From: Closterium sp. Naga37s-1 | Taxonomy: Eukaryota > Streptophyta > Zygnematophyceae > Desmidiales > Closteriaceae | Assembly (NCBI GenBank): GCA_947471745.1 | Contig: CANJKZ010000078.1 | Span: forward strand, 2,546,501-2,610,500 | Length of the DNA stretch: 64,000 bases | Direction: 5' to 3' | Shown here: piece after piece, positions 41,219 through 51,513 of the stretch | Position numbering within the stretch: position 1 is the first letter of the stretch | Layout of the letters: each line of letters starts with the position of its first letter | Program-made: the position numbers and the translations under genes | Notes under the pieces: model-generated | Seen by the model: the letters and a program-made list of their open reading frames with translations, nothing else | Told to the model about the DNA's origin: nothing | Databases searched by the model: none

Positions 41219-42246
41219 CTAGTTTATGCTCATTCCACTCATGCGCACACAACGCCAATGAGGCTCATCCGCAAGCCTCTTGGTGAGGAAGTCCGCTGGC
41301 TGCTGGTGAGTCTTGATGTAGATCGGATTCACCGTCCCCCTCTTCACCTCCTTACGCAGCCAGTGCCACTTGATACGCATGTGCTTGTTCAGCCCATGAA
41401 GCGCAGCGTTCCTGGCCATCCCAAGAGCCCCCTTGCTATTACAAAACAGCGGCGTAGCAACCTTCTACTCCTGGCCAATCTCCTCTAACAGCCTCCTCAG
41501 CCAAATCACCTCATTCACCCCATGAAACATTGCCATGTACTCTGATTCAACAGAGGAGAGTGCCGTCTCCGTCTGCTTCTTGGACCTCCAACTAACAGGT
41601 CCTCCCCCAACTACGCAGATGTATCCTCCACAGATGAGGAATCCTCCTTCTCAGAAGCCCACGTAGCATCGGTAAAGCAAGTAAGAAACAGCTTGCCTTC
41701 TCCAAGCCGCTCCCCCTTCTCTTTCAGCACCTCAACCCCTTTCTGCTTCACCTGTGCAGATGCGGAGTATTGAACTCCAATGCTTGGGTGAGAGTTCAGG
41801 TACTTCACCACACGCTCAGCTACATCCACCTGCTCCTCTGATGGATTCTGCACCACCCTAGCCAGCTGCCCAACCGAGAAAGAGACGTCGGGCCTCGTAT
41901 GAACGGCATACAAGAGGCTGCCTACCAAGGACTGAAATTGCTGCTGCTCCTCGGCTTCAACCCCTTCATCCTCTGCTGCCTTCACAAGCTTGAATTCTGC
42001 TGGCAGGGGAGTTGCAACCTTGCGCTCATTCTCAATCGCATACTTCTCCCCTAGCTCCTTGATGAACTTCTCCTGGTGCAGCTTCAACCACCTGTGATCG
42101 AGATCCCTCTCCACGTGCATCCCGAGGTAGTACTTTACCTCCCCAAGGGTCTTGCACTTGAAGTTCTTCATCAGCTGCTACTGCAATTTCTGGATCTCCT
42201 TCATGCTGCTGCTGAAGAGAAGAATGTTGTCCACGTACACCAGATC
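41219..42246 (-). pseudogene. E5 RT/RNase H remnant
   Basis: The minus strand starts inside the catalytic box (VYVDN, with Asn for the second Asp), continues KNFKCKTLGEVKYYLG, RPDVSFSVGQLARVV and TDATWASEKEDSS, then breaks. After an in-frame TAG near 41457, NSKGALGMARN (Asn for the RNase H Asp) and PADFLTKRLADEP run to the stop at 41219. Truncated and inactive. Confidence 0.88.
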
Positions 42247-43829
42247 TGGCCTTTTCCCTAGCCACAACTGCCTCTAGGCCCCCTCGTCCCCCCCTTCCGC
42301 GTGCGCCTCTCCCGCCTCATCCTCTTGGCACATCCTGCGCTCGTCCCTGCGCTCTTGCTGGCGGGTTTCCCGCCGCCGCTTCCGCTGCGCGTTCTCGCAG
42401 CAGCCTCTGCCGTGCAGTTCCTCCTCGTAACTGTTCGATCATGGCCAAGCATTCCTCTTTCTCTTGGGCCGGTGCAACTTCTGTTTCTTTTGCCTGCGGG
42501 TCATCCGTCTCGTGTGGCCCGCTGGCCTCATCCGTTTCACCTGATGACGGGCAAGCGCCGGTCCCCTCGACGTGATGTGATCGTGGTGGGGTCTCCTGCT
42601 GTGCCCAACTCACAAGGGGTCCAGGGCAGACAGGTGCCAGCCCTGCTCCGAGCCACCATGGACTGCTTGTCGGCCGGGGCTGGTGCCGCACCTGTAGCAT
42701 CGTCGAATGTGGCGGCGAGGTCGAGGGAGCCCGTGTATCGCTCCCTTCGCGGTCAGACCCATCCTCATCTTCGAGCGCGCGGCCAGTCCTTCCATCGCCG
42801 CCGTTCGCCACGTCCGCCGTATTCTGGCCAAGCTTGCCATGGATCGCAACTTCCTGTTCCTGCAGCCCAGTCCCAGCCGTTGCAGCTTCCCCCGCCTCTG
42901 TCGCAGTCACAGTCTGCATCGTCACAGCAGCCTTCATCGTCGGCGCCGGTGTTGTCTGCACCCCAGGTTCCTTCCTCGCGGCCGCCCCTACCTGAGCAGG
43001 TATTGGCACCCTCTCTGCCGACGTGTGCGTCGATTCTCGCGCAGCTGCTGCCTCAGCCAGCGCCTGTTCCGTCTGCTGTTGTTCAGCCCTCCGCCTCGCA
43101 GTCGGATGCCACACTAGAGCTCTGCTTACCGTCATCCCTGTAGCCTCCACCCCCTCTGTCTCTTCTGACGCCCTCGCCAGTGCCACCTCCCGTTGTTCCG
43201 CCCGCACCTCAACAACCCCAAGCGGAGCAAGCTGCGTCGGCTCCTCCCGCACTCCGGGACCCTCTTCCTGGAGTTCCCCCTCCTTGCCTGTGTCGTCGCC
43301 AGCAGCCCCTTGTGTCAGGGTCTCATCTCTCTATTGCGGTTCGGATTTGTGAGTTGGCCCCCTTGTCATCCCTTCCTTGCTTGCCTCGTGGTGCCTTGCC
43401 TTTTCTGCCGCTCACCTTTCGGACATTGCCATCTCCCTGCTCTCCCTCATCCTGCTCTCCCGCTGTTCCCGTAGCATCAGCCGGTGCCTGGCCTCTCCCG
43501 CGGCTACTGGAACGATGACAAGGTGCCAGGCAACCCTCGCAACCCAGATGTGGGTTGGTGGGGGGTCTTGTGGCCGCACTGGCCGCGCGATGCAAACTGG
43601 GGCCCTCCGAGCCCTCCCTGGGGTGAGCCGCGGCCAAGCAAAGGAGCTTACCGCACCCGTGGGAGGCGATTGACTGAGGTTGGCCACTGTGTGACGATTT
43701 CGGCAACTGTGCTGGAGCTCCTCTACGTTGCCCTTCAGGAGCGGGAGGTCGTGGCCCGGGATCCCCACTTTGATGAAGACCAGCATGGGCAGGTGCGGGA
43801 TGCGGTGGCTGGAGCACTGTGGGAGGTTC
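42247..43829. other. unidentified GC-rich segment between E5 and E6
   Basis: Overlapping open frames occur on both strands with high S/P/Q/A content, typical of GC-biased or decayed coding DNA. The most protein-like is the + strand 43484-43829 (GYWNDDKVPGNPRNPDVGWW, then VLELLYVALQEREVVARD), which is cut by the E6 LTR at 43830. A minus-strand CYRCG around 42690-42710 hints at a knuckle but lacks the His/Cys partners. I do not recognise a family. Confidence 0.35.
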
Positions 43830-43971
43830 TGTCAAACATATGTGTTTATGTGTTTTGTCTAGGCTATAGTGGGTTTAGCCTTAGGGGGTATACAATTTCT
43901 CTCGACATTGTACTTGTACCCTTCACCCCTTCCTAGTAAATCATTCTCGTCATTCTCGCTACTCTCTAACA
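43830..43971 (+). repeat. E6 5' LTR (142 bp)
   Basis: TGTCAAACATATG...CTCTCTAACA with the family core GGCTATAGTGGG and TTGTACCC. Confidence 0.85.
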
Positions 43972-43985
43972 TGGTATTAGAGTAG
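43972..43985 (+). other. E6 primer-binding site
   Basis: TGGTATTAGAGTAG directly after the LTR; tRNA-iMet-like with changes. Confidence 0.8.
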
Positions 43986-43994
43986 GTTACTATT

Positions 43995-44004
43995 GGGCCC
44001 ACCA
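43995..44004 (+). other. leader motif GGGCCCACCA of E6
   Basis: Starts 23 nt after the PBS start; third occurrence of this decamer in the window. Confidence 0.7.
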
Positions 44005-44029
44005 ACTGCTACTTCGTTCCTAGCCCCGC

Positions 44030-46356
44030 GCCCCGCCCGTACCGCGCCCGCGATAGGCCTGTACCTAGCCTGCGACCGGCCCAGTCTCCTGCCCGCGCCT
44101 GGCCCGTACCTAGCCCGCGCTCGGTGGCCCCTGTGTTTGGCCCCTCGGCCCGTGCCTTCTCACGCCCGTGCCCAGCCCGTACCTAGCCCGCGATCGCCAC
44201 GTCGACACCCGCGCCCGGCCCCGTACCTAGCCCGCGCCCCGTCGACGCCTGCGACCGGCCCGTACCTAGCCCGCGGCCCGGCCCCGTACCTAGCTCGCGA
44301 TCGCCCCGTCGACACCCGCGCCCGGCCCCGTAACTAGCCCGCGCCCCGTCGACGCTCGCGACCAGCCCGTACCTAGCCCGCGACCCGGCCCCTTACCTAG
44401 CCCGCGCCCTGTCGACACCCATGCCCGGCCCCGTACCTAGCCAGCACCTCGTCGACACCCGCGCCCGGCCCCGTACCTAGCCCGCGCTAGGCCCCGTTCC
44501 TAGCCCAGCGCCCGGCCCCGTACCTAACGCCCGCGCCCGGCTCAATCCCTCGCCCAGCGCCCGGCCCCGCACCTAGCCCCAGCCCGACGACACCTGCGCC
44601 CGGCCCCTTGTTTGGCCCCGCGGCCCCTAGGCCCCTTGGCCCCACCTCAAAGCCCGGCGCCCGGCCCCCCGGCCCCTTGTTTGGCCCCTCGGCCCCCCCT
44701 AGGCACCTCGGCCCCCCTAGGCCCCCCTGGCCCCTTGTTTGGCCCCGCGGCCCCTAGGCCCCTCGGCCCCACCTCAGAGCCCTGCGCCCGGCCCCCTGTT
44801 TGGCCCCTCGGCCCCGCCCCTCGGCCCCGTGTGATTGGCCCCTCGGCCCCCCCTAGGCCCCCCGGCCCCTTGTTTGGCCCCGCGGCCCCTAGGCCCCTCG
44901 GCCCCACCTCAAAGCCCAGCGCCCGCCCCCCCCGGCCCCTTGTTTGGCCCCTCGGCCCCCTAGGCCCCTCGGCCCCACCTCAAAGCCCGGAGCCCGGCCC
45001 CTTGTTTGGCCCCTCGCCCCCCTAGGCCCCTCGACCCCCCTAGGCCCCCCCGGCCCCTTGTTTGGCCCCGCGGCCCCTAGGCCCCTCGGCCCCACCTCTG
45101 AGCCTTGCGCCCGGCCCCCTGTTTGGCCCCTCGGCCCCGCCCCTCGGCCCCGTGTGATTGGCCCCTCGGCCCCCCCTAGGCCCCCCGGCCCCTTGTTTGG
45201 CCCCGCGGCCCCTAGGCCCCTCGGCCCCACCTCAAAGCCCGGAGCCCGGCCCCCCGGCCCCTTGTTTGGCCCCTCGGCCCCCTAGGCCCCTCGGCCCCCC
45301 TAGGCCCCCCCGGCCCCTTGTTTGGCCTCGTGGCCCCTAGGCCCCTCGGCCCCACCTCAAAGCCCGGCGCCCGGCCCCCCCGGCCCCTTGTTTGGCCCCT
45401 CAGCCCCCTAGGCCCCTCGGCCCCACCTCAAAGCCCAGAGCCCGGCCCCCCGGCCCCTTGTTTGGCCCCTCGGCCCCCTAGGCCCCTCGGCCCCCCTAGG
45501 CCCCCCCAGCCCCTTGTTTGGCCTCGTGGCCCCTAGGCCCCTCGGCCCCACCTCTGAGCCCTGCGCCCGGCCCCCTGTTTGGCCCCTCGGCCCCGCCCCT
45601 AGGCCCCGTGTGATTGGCCCCTCGGCCCCCCCCCTAGGCCCCCCAGCCCCTTGTTTGGCCCCGCGGCCCCTAGGCCCCTCGGCCCCAACTCAGAGCCCTT
45701 CGCCCGGCCCCCCGGCCCCTTTTTTGGCCCCTCGGCCCCCTCGGCCCCCCGGCCCCTTGTTTGGCCCCTCGGCCCCCTAGGCCCCTCGGCCCCCCTAGGC
45801 CCCCCGGCCCCTTGTTTGGCCCCGCGGCCCCTAGGCCCCTCGGCCCCACCTCAAAGCCCGGCGCCCGGCCCCCCGGCCCCTTGTTTGGCCCCTCGGCCCC
45901 CTAGGCCCCTCGGCCCCACCTCAAAGCCCGGAGCCCGGCCCGCCGGCCCCTTGTTTGGCCCCTCGGCCCCCTAGGCCCCCCCAGCCCCTTGTTTGGCCCC
46001 GCGGCCCCTAGGCCCCTCGGCCCCACCTCAGAGCCCTGCGCCCGGCCCCCTGTTTGGCCCCTCGGCCCCGCCCCTCGGCCCCGTGTGATTGGCCCCTCGG
46101 CCCCCCCTAGGCCCCCCGGCCCCTTGTTTGGCCCCGCGGCCCCTAGGCCCCTCGGCCCCACCTCAAAGCCCGGCGCCCGGCCCCCTGTTTGGCACCTCGG
46201 CCCCGCCTCTAGGCCCCGTGTGCTTGGCCCCTCGTCCCCCCCCCTAGGCCCCCCGGCCCCTTGTTTGGCCCCGCGGCCCCTAGGCCCCTCGGCCCCAACT
46301 CAGAGCCCTTCGCCCGACCCCCCGGCCCCTTGTTTGGCCCCTCGGCCCCCTAGGCC
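44030..46356 (+). repeat. 2.3-kb C-rich minisatellite in the E6 leader
   Basis: The first part (to about 44590) repeats CCCGTACCTAGCCCGCG units. The rest repeats GGCCCCTTGTTTGGCCCC, CTAGGCCCCTCGGCCCC and ACCTCAAAGCCCGG blocks. A longer period is marked by the word GTGTGATTGG near 44830, 45152, 45608 and 46083. Pro/Arg/Gly-rich open frames on both strands are compositional. Confidence 0.9.
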
Positions 46357-46359
46357 CAA

Positions 46360-46449
46360 CTTTGTTTTACCAAGGGCATCAACCACACACCACTCGAGGT
46401 GACTTCTCTATTAAAAGCTGACTTTGCTTACTTGGGAGAGGACCACTGA
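46360..46449 (+). pseudogene. possible copia RNase H C-terminal tail (FTKG...)
   Basis: The reading LCFTKGINHTPLEVT then SLLKADFAYLGEDH-stop starts at the end of the minisatellite. FTKG/FTKA is the hallmark near the end of copia polyproteins, but the tail after it does not resemble E1-E5. An AATAAA lies about 110 nt downstream (about 46560). Confidence 0.4.
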
Positions 46450-46950
46450 GACGTCACAGAGACCTTTTAGTAGGCCTCACTATAGGTCTAACTTGCATAT
46501 CTTTCTTTAGACTAGCTCTCTGGATTTGCCTTGTATGCATTGTACATTTACTATACTGTTAATAAAGAGCTAGAATAGCACCCCACCATCAGTACGGTGC
46601 AGACTCGGTTTCGATTCCCAGCTGGCACAATGGTGTCTGGTTTTTATCCGCGAACTGGACCATCCTATTGGACGCCGAATGAAGCCCATGCCGTCAACCG
46701 CTTGATAGCAGTCCCCCCCGTGCATTGGCTTCGGCCCTCACTACAATGGTTGGTGTTAAATAGTTTTCGCAGGTCACTGCCTGCCCGGCCCCTGTATGTG
46801 CCCACCTCCCATGGTTGCATGAGGCACAAGCTATGAACCAGGAGCCAGGTAGGAAAAAGGAGACTATATTCGTGCATCTTCATCTTCCCCCCTTTCGAAG
46901 TGCCTCAACAATTGAACCAGAGAGCTAGGAGACCTGTAGTTCTGCACTTT
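46450..46950. other. AT-richer non-coding stretch
   Basis: No gene recognised. It contains AATAAA (about 46560) and GGTTTCGATTCCCAGC (about 46608), which looks like a tRNA B-box with one inserted base but without a foldable tRNA. Confidence 0.4.
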
Positions 46951-46959
46951 CATGTACCT

Positions 46960-47600
46960 CGCTCTCTCCACCTACTCCCAACCCCATTGCCCAACCTTTC
47001 CCACCTCTTTCACCGCAGCATGGCTGGGTGCTACATTCTCCAGCTCTCTTCTACCACCCTTGCCCATACTCGTTCCGCCCTCCCTCCCCTGCTTCACCTC
47101 ATCCCTCCCACCAACCCACACCTTTTCAGCTCTCCCGCCCATCATGGCAGGGCGCTGCAGCATGAACCCCCCCCCTCCTCGCTTTCCCTCCCTCATTGCG
47201 TCCCTCATCGTTCCTTCCTCCTTCCCTACCCTCCATTCCCCTACGCAAGAACCCATGTCTCCAGTGCATCATTGCGGGGCGCTATGGTGTGCACTGCAGC
47301 TTGCACCTCCCCCCGCCTTACCTCGCTTTCAACCTGTCATTTTTTTTCTCTTTGTTTCTTCCTCCTTCCCTACCCTCCATTCCACCACCCAAAACCCCAC
47401 ACCTTTCCACCTCTTCCAGTGTATCATGCCATGACAAGGTGCTATGGTGTGATATGCACCGCAGCTCTCTCCATCTTCCCTCGGCTGCGCATGTTCGTTA
47501 CTCCCCTCACTCCCGTTCTCTGTTCCACACGCGCCCGTGCATCATGCTGGGATGCTACAGAGTGCACCTCGTCCTATGTGCATCACTTGGCAGAGGCCCA
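46960..47600. repeat. degenerate tandem repeat, ~120-bp period
   Basis: Words of type CATCATGGCAGGGCGCTGCA recur near 47017, 47142, 47266, 47423 and 47540, each followed by GCAGC..GCACC and a C/T-rich run. Spacing is about 117-157 bp. Confidence 0.6.
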
Positions 47601-48390
47601 GTCAAGCTCAAGTAGATCCTGCTGAGCAACACTCCATTGCTGCGCAAGAGTGTCTCCCACGAGTGGCGGCCCGTTCCCTTTGTTCTTGCCCGTAGATGCT
47701 ACCACGTGTCACCATTTGGCATGACACCAACCAATTTCCTTTCAAGATGCACCTCCTGGTTGTCAGTTCCACTATAACCTCAATTTGTGTCTTGGTTCCA
47801 CCTTCTGTCCTGTCTTAAGGAGCTATGTTTAATTCAAAACGGTAGCTTCCACTGTCAATGGATAATGGGTAAAAAGGCACAATCACACCATTGTACGGTA
47901 TAAGTAGAGCTTCCATCCAACCCTGGTCCATCTCTGCTGTGCTACACGAGACCTTGCATAGCACTGTTTCAGAACAAGGTATTCCGTAGCCCAACTCTTC
48001 TCTACAAATCAAACGCACACTTTATAGCACAGTTCCATCTGACAGAAATATTTTCCTACAGTTTGTTCGGCAGGGGCCAGCTTTGTGTGCACTGTCCAGG
48101 TGGGAGTCAGACCATGAGACTTGCCAAAGAAAGAAATCACTTCACCAAAAAAACTTCACAACACAAATGTATATCAAGCATACAGACTTGCAATGGAATG
48201 GCCTATAAAAGCATTGCACAAGCATGTTGCAAGCCATTATACACAGTACAGGGAGCAGCACGGGAGTTGGCCTGACAACGCAGAGGCCTACCTGGGTGGG
48301 ATGAGAAGGCCTGAGTGGGTTGAAATGGCCTGGCCACCCAATAGCCATCAACTGTAGTCGCCATAGCCGCAACTCACGGCCTATTTGTCA
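47601..48390. other. non-coding stretch downstream of the LRR remnant
   Basis: No supported gene on either strand; composition is balanced. It could hold the 3' untranslated part of the minus-strand LRR gene. Confidence 0.35.
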
Positions 48391-49300
48391 TCAGATTCCT
48401 TCAGCCAACCCAGCAGTGTAGCAAATGAGCGGTTTCCTCTTCTCCTTGGCAGCAGCCTTCCTCAAATCAGCCACGGTGAACTCATACTCCAGCGAAGAAC
48501 ACGACCCTAGCAGCTCCAACAACGCCTCAAAATAACGGTGCCCACACAGCCTGGTCGAAAATACCTTCAGCTTCGGGCACCTCGAAGAAATTACTTTTAC
48601 AAGGTCGGGCAGGTCGGCGCGGTCGTCTCGCTTGCAGAAGGGCAGGATGAGGGTTTCGAGGGAGTGCAAGTGGTGGGCGGCGGAGACGAGGGAGATGTAG
48701 GCAAGGGAGTGGGCGAGGGCGAAAATGTTGAGATTGGTGAGGTTGGGGTTGAGTGCTGCTAGCGCCATCAGACCTGCGTCTGTGATGTCTATGTTGCAGC
48801 GGATGAGCAGCGAGTGCAGCGAGGGGCATCAATGGACCACCTCCTATAGGGCCTTGTTGGTGGCCCACTGGGGGGATGGGGAGAGGACGAGGGTCGGGGT
48901 TTGGGGGGAAAACGGGGAGGGGTAGATGGTGGTAACGCGAGGCTGGATGAACGAGAGGGACGAACGTCCCACCTTCAGGGAATTGGGAAGAAAAGGTACG
49001 GGTCATAAAGGGGTTGGGGCACCACAGTCTTGACATATCAACATCACATCTCTTCCCAAACCAGTCTCCTCCCCTTCCTTGCACTCCACCTTATTCATGA
49101 CATGCATGGAGTCCCGACACACAGCAGTCACACCCCCCAACACCCACAGCTGCTTGCACTTTCCCGCTACCGCCTCCACCCCCACCACCGTTGCATACGG
49201 CCCCACATACACCTCCTTCACCACCGCACATCACCGCGCTACCTAGGGGTTTCGATCTTGAGATTTCCCAAGTCGAGGTAGGTGAGGAGGGGGAGGGAGG
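48391..49300 (-). pseudogene. leucine-rich-repeat (F-box/LRR-type) gene remnant
   Basis: Read from 49300 down. FSSLPLLTYLDLGNLKIETP is a clean LRR. A VAGKCKQLWVLGGVTAV segment follows in the frame of 49224-49003. Then CPSLHSLLIRCNIDITDAGL leads into LMALAALNPNLTNLNIF (48768 onward), AAHHLHSLETLILPFC and SRCPKLKVFSTRLCG, ending at 48391. Between the parts are stops in the LRR frame (TAG and TGA just before CPSLHS), so it is either a pseudogene or split by introns I cannot place. LRR repeats of this CC type usually sit behind an F-box in ubiquitin-ligase adaptors; no F-box is visible. Confidence 0.5.
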
Positions 49301-49640
49301 AGAAGGCTCACTCTAGCAGGCACGGATTTCCCTTGACAGATGACCAGATGGCGCAGGGCAGCGCACTGGGCGAGCTCTCGGGTAAGCATGTGAAGGGGGA
49401 GGAGGGGGGGGGGGGGCGGGAGCAAAGAGGGGAACGGAGGAGTGTGGAGGGTGGGAATGGGAGGGGAGGTTGGAGTGGTGAAAGATTGGGCCAAGCTTGT
49501 GAGTTGAGGGGCAAGTGGAGAGATGTGATGAGTGACACTAAGGGTACGTACTATGGTGCCACAGGCATGAGACAGGAGACAACATCCGTGAGTGCTGACA
49601 TTTTTTAGTTAGTGGCACTAACAAATTGGAATACATACTC
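49301..49640. other. G-rich non-coding stretch
   Basis: Purine-rich with a G run (49407-49417); open frames are compositional. No gene seen. Confidence 0.4.
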
Positions 49641-49699
49641 TGGAACAGGGGCCAACAGATGATTACCAAGAACGTTTGTTTGTACCCGCAGCTGCCCGT

Positions 49700-49802
49700 G
49701 TGTGTCGAAAATATTGCAGGTTCCATCCCTGAGCGTATTGCGCATGTACGCTTGCATGTGTATACATATTGCAAAACGCAATACACGTAATTTCCAACTT
49801 AG
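49700..49802 (-). repeat. orphan right end of a third hAT-1-like element (hAT-3)
   Basis: Ends CGTAATTTCCAACTTAG at 49802 (complement CTAAGTTGGAAATTACG), with subterminal GCGTATTGCGCATGTACG and GCAAAACGCAATACACG. No left partner with a matching 8-bp flank was found in the window. Confidence 0.55.
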
Positions 49803-50206
49803 GAAGGTTTGAAGGGAGGGAGGAGGAAGGGGGCCAGGGGGAAGGGGGGTAGAGGGAAGGTAGGCAGGAAGGGAAGGGAGGGAGGGAGGGGTGCTTCCCT
49901 ACTTGACTGAAGACTGCACACTAACAGTATTTACAGTTGTTGAAATTCTTGGTTCGTTCAGTTCACCAAGCACCCGACAGCTTCTTTAGGTCATAAAATT
50001 AGTCAATGAATGTATAACCCTAGCGTAACAAGGACGAAAGTAAAGAATCAACTTACTGTTTGACGAAACAACTCCATTCTGTCCTCATCCGATTGGTCAA
50101 TGGTAGACAGTACTAGACGAGATAGAAGATTCAAATTGACAACACGTGTAATTTTCTCCCGTCTCTCCAACCCTCCCTCCCTCTTTCCCTCTCTGGTGCA
50201 GGAAAG
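49803..50206. other. purine-rich tract and unannotated sequence left of E7
   Basis: 49803-49895 is GGAGGGA-type low complexity. The rest has no recognised gene; a minus-strand stretch (50115-50060) ending in GTAAGT could be an exon but matches nothing I know. Confidence 0.4.
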
Positions 50207-50375
50207 TCTTGGGTGCAAATTCACATTGCACGACATCCTGCCGTCTGTTTGTACGAGTATGCGTGTGCGACTGCATTTGGGTGTGAATGGAATGTTCGTG
50301 TGTTTGTTTGCTTTCGCAATTTTCGCTTGATGCATTTGCAGGTACTCGCGCAATGTGCGCTTCGGCACAACATTG
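50207..50375 (+). repeat. partial LTR copy (first 169 bp) directly before E7
   Basis: TCTTGGGTGCAAATTC to GGCACAACATTG repeats the first 169 bp of the E7 LTR with few changes and runs directly into the complete LTR at 50376. Confidence 0.88.
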
Positions 50376-51467
50376 TGTTGGGTGCAAATTCACATTGCAC
50401 GACATCCTGCCGTCTGTTTGTACGAGCATGCGTGTGCGAATGCATTTGGGTGTGAATGGAATGTTCGTGTGTTTGTTTGTTTTCGCAATTTTCGCTTGAT
50501 GCATTTGCAGGTACTCGCGCAATGTGCGCTTCGGCACAACATTGTACGCGCTATGAACAGTGCAAGCAGAAAGGACGAGCTCGCAAAGGAACCCAAGATG
50601 GAAGCTTTGCAGTTCGGTTTAATTGAGTGCGCAGATTCAGTTATATCCAACTCGAACTTGTACTGTTTTGTTTGGTTGACTATAGTGTAGCAGGGCAGGC
50701 ACTATAGGGGTACAATTTAGGTGAAGGTTGGATGTTGTTTGTCTGTATCTGCATGCTCCAGGGCCAGGGGAAACCAGCGGAACTAGCATTTGGCTGGTTG
50801 GGCAAAGACAAAACAGGTTCTGTTTTTAGGACCTGAACCTGGTTGTTGTTTTCCCAGGTTGGAAAAACAGAACCAGAGGTTGTTTACCAACCTACCACCT
50901 GCTGTTTTGTCCAGCCAGGTTGGTTCTGTTGCTTGGAATTATTTGGGATCATCCCTGGTTGTTCCCAGGTTGATTCCCAAGGTCCTTGCTAGATAGAACT
51001 ATATATTCCTTCTCTGTTTGTACCTGAATATATTCAAATTGATTCAAGCGAATTCCTTCCTTGCTGGAATTTCGTATCCACGCGGTTCGACGGCAGAATG
51101 CTACCGAGTCAACGCTAGTACGCTAGCACTTCAACGCTAGGCCAACGCTGTCCATTTCGTAACTCTGCAATGGCAGAACTTTTCGCGAGGCAACTTGGCT
51201 CTTTTGAAAGCTCTTAGGGTGAGCTTCGATATAGCGAGTTCTCAGCTTAATCCGATCGACGGTCTGCACTGCACGCTGCGCGACGTTCAAGGTACTCTTG
51301 CTGTTTTGACTAAGTCCCTCTTGATCCCTCTCTCTAGAAACTCGGACCCGAGGATAGGGGCTGGTCTTGTACCAAGCACCCAGGGACCCTTGGAGGTGAC
51401 CCCGAGGAGAGGTTTTAAGTTGGATAACGTCTTAATAGCCTGAGTTTATTAGGCCCTTACACCAACA
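50376..51467 (+). repeat. E7 5' LTR (1092 bp)
   Basis: TGTTGGGTGC...TTACACCAACA. Confidence 0.93.
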
Positions 51468-51470
51468 AGC

Positions 51471-51486
51471 TGGTATCAGAGCTGCG
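51471..51486 (+). other. E7 primer-binding site
   Basis: TGGTATCAGAGCTGCG, identical to E3. Confidence 0.92.
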
Positions 51487-51513
51487 TTATAGTGATCCTC
51501 GTTATAGGTAGCT

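Larger units (their letters stand above)
40084..42246 (-). mobile_element. copia E5, 5'-truncated member of the E3/E7 family
   Basis: The 3' LTR (40084-41176) and the last third of pol are present on the minus strand. Homology to E3 stops at the RT YVDD box (about 42246), beyond which unrelated GC-rich DNA begins. No 5' LTR or second target copy is found, so the locus was broken by a later deletion or rearrangement. Confidence 0.9.
43830..46449 (+). mobile_element. copia E6 fragment: LTR, leader minisatellite and possible pol tail
   Basis: 5' LTR 43830-43971, PBS, GGGCCCACCA motif and an expanded C-rich leader. Instead of gag, the array runs directly into a short FTKG-containing C-terminus (46360-46449). 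Neither a 3' LTR nor a second copy of the flank GGTTC (43825-43829) was found. Whether the pol tail belongs to E6 is uncertain, and the right limit is therefore soft. Confidence 0.65.

Noticed and set aside
42610..42849. Gag-type zinc knuckle on the minus strand (CYRCG)
   Set aside because: The His and last Cys are not at the required spacing; only the first two Cys fit.
44600..46400. Pro/Arg/Gly-rich proteins on both strands
   Set aside because: All open frames lie in a C-rich minisatellite and arise from lack of A/T needed for stop codons.
46590..46640. tRNA gene or SINE B-box (GGTTTCGATTCCC)
   Set aside because: The T-stem does not pair, one base is inserted, and no cloverleaf can be drawn upstream.
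20844..49802. Pairing the hAT end at 20844 with the end at 49802 as one element
   Set aside because: The 8-bp flanks do not match (TCAGTATT versus GAAGGTTT), and the terminus at 40083 (GTTGGCATATACG) matches 20844 better than 49802 does.
50048..50150. Minus-strand exon ending in GTAAGT
   Set aside because: A splice-like donor is present, but the short peptide matches nothing and no neighbouring exon is seen; insufficient to call.
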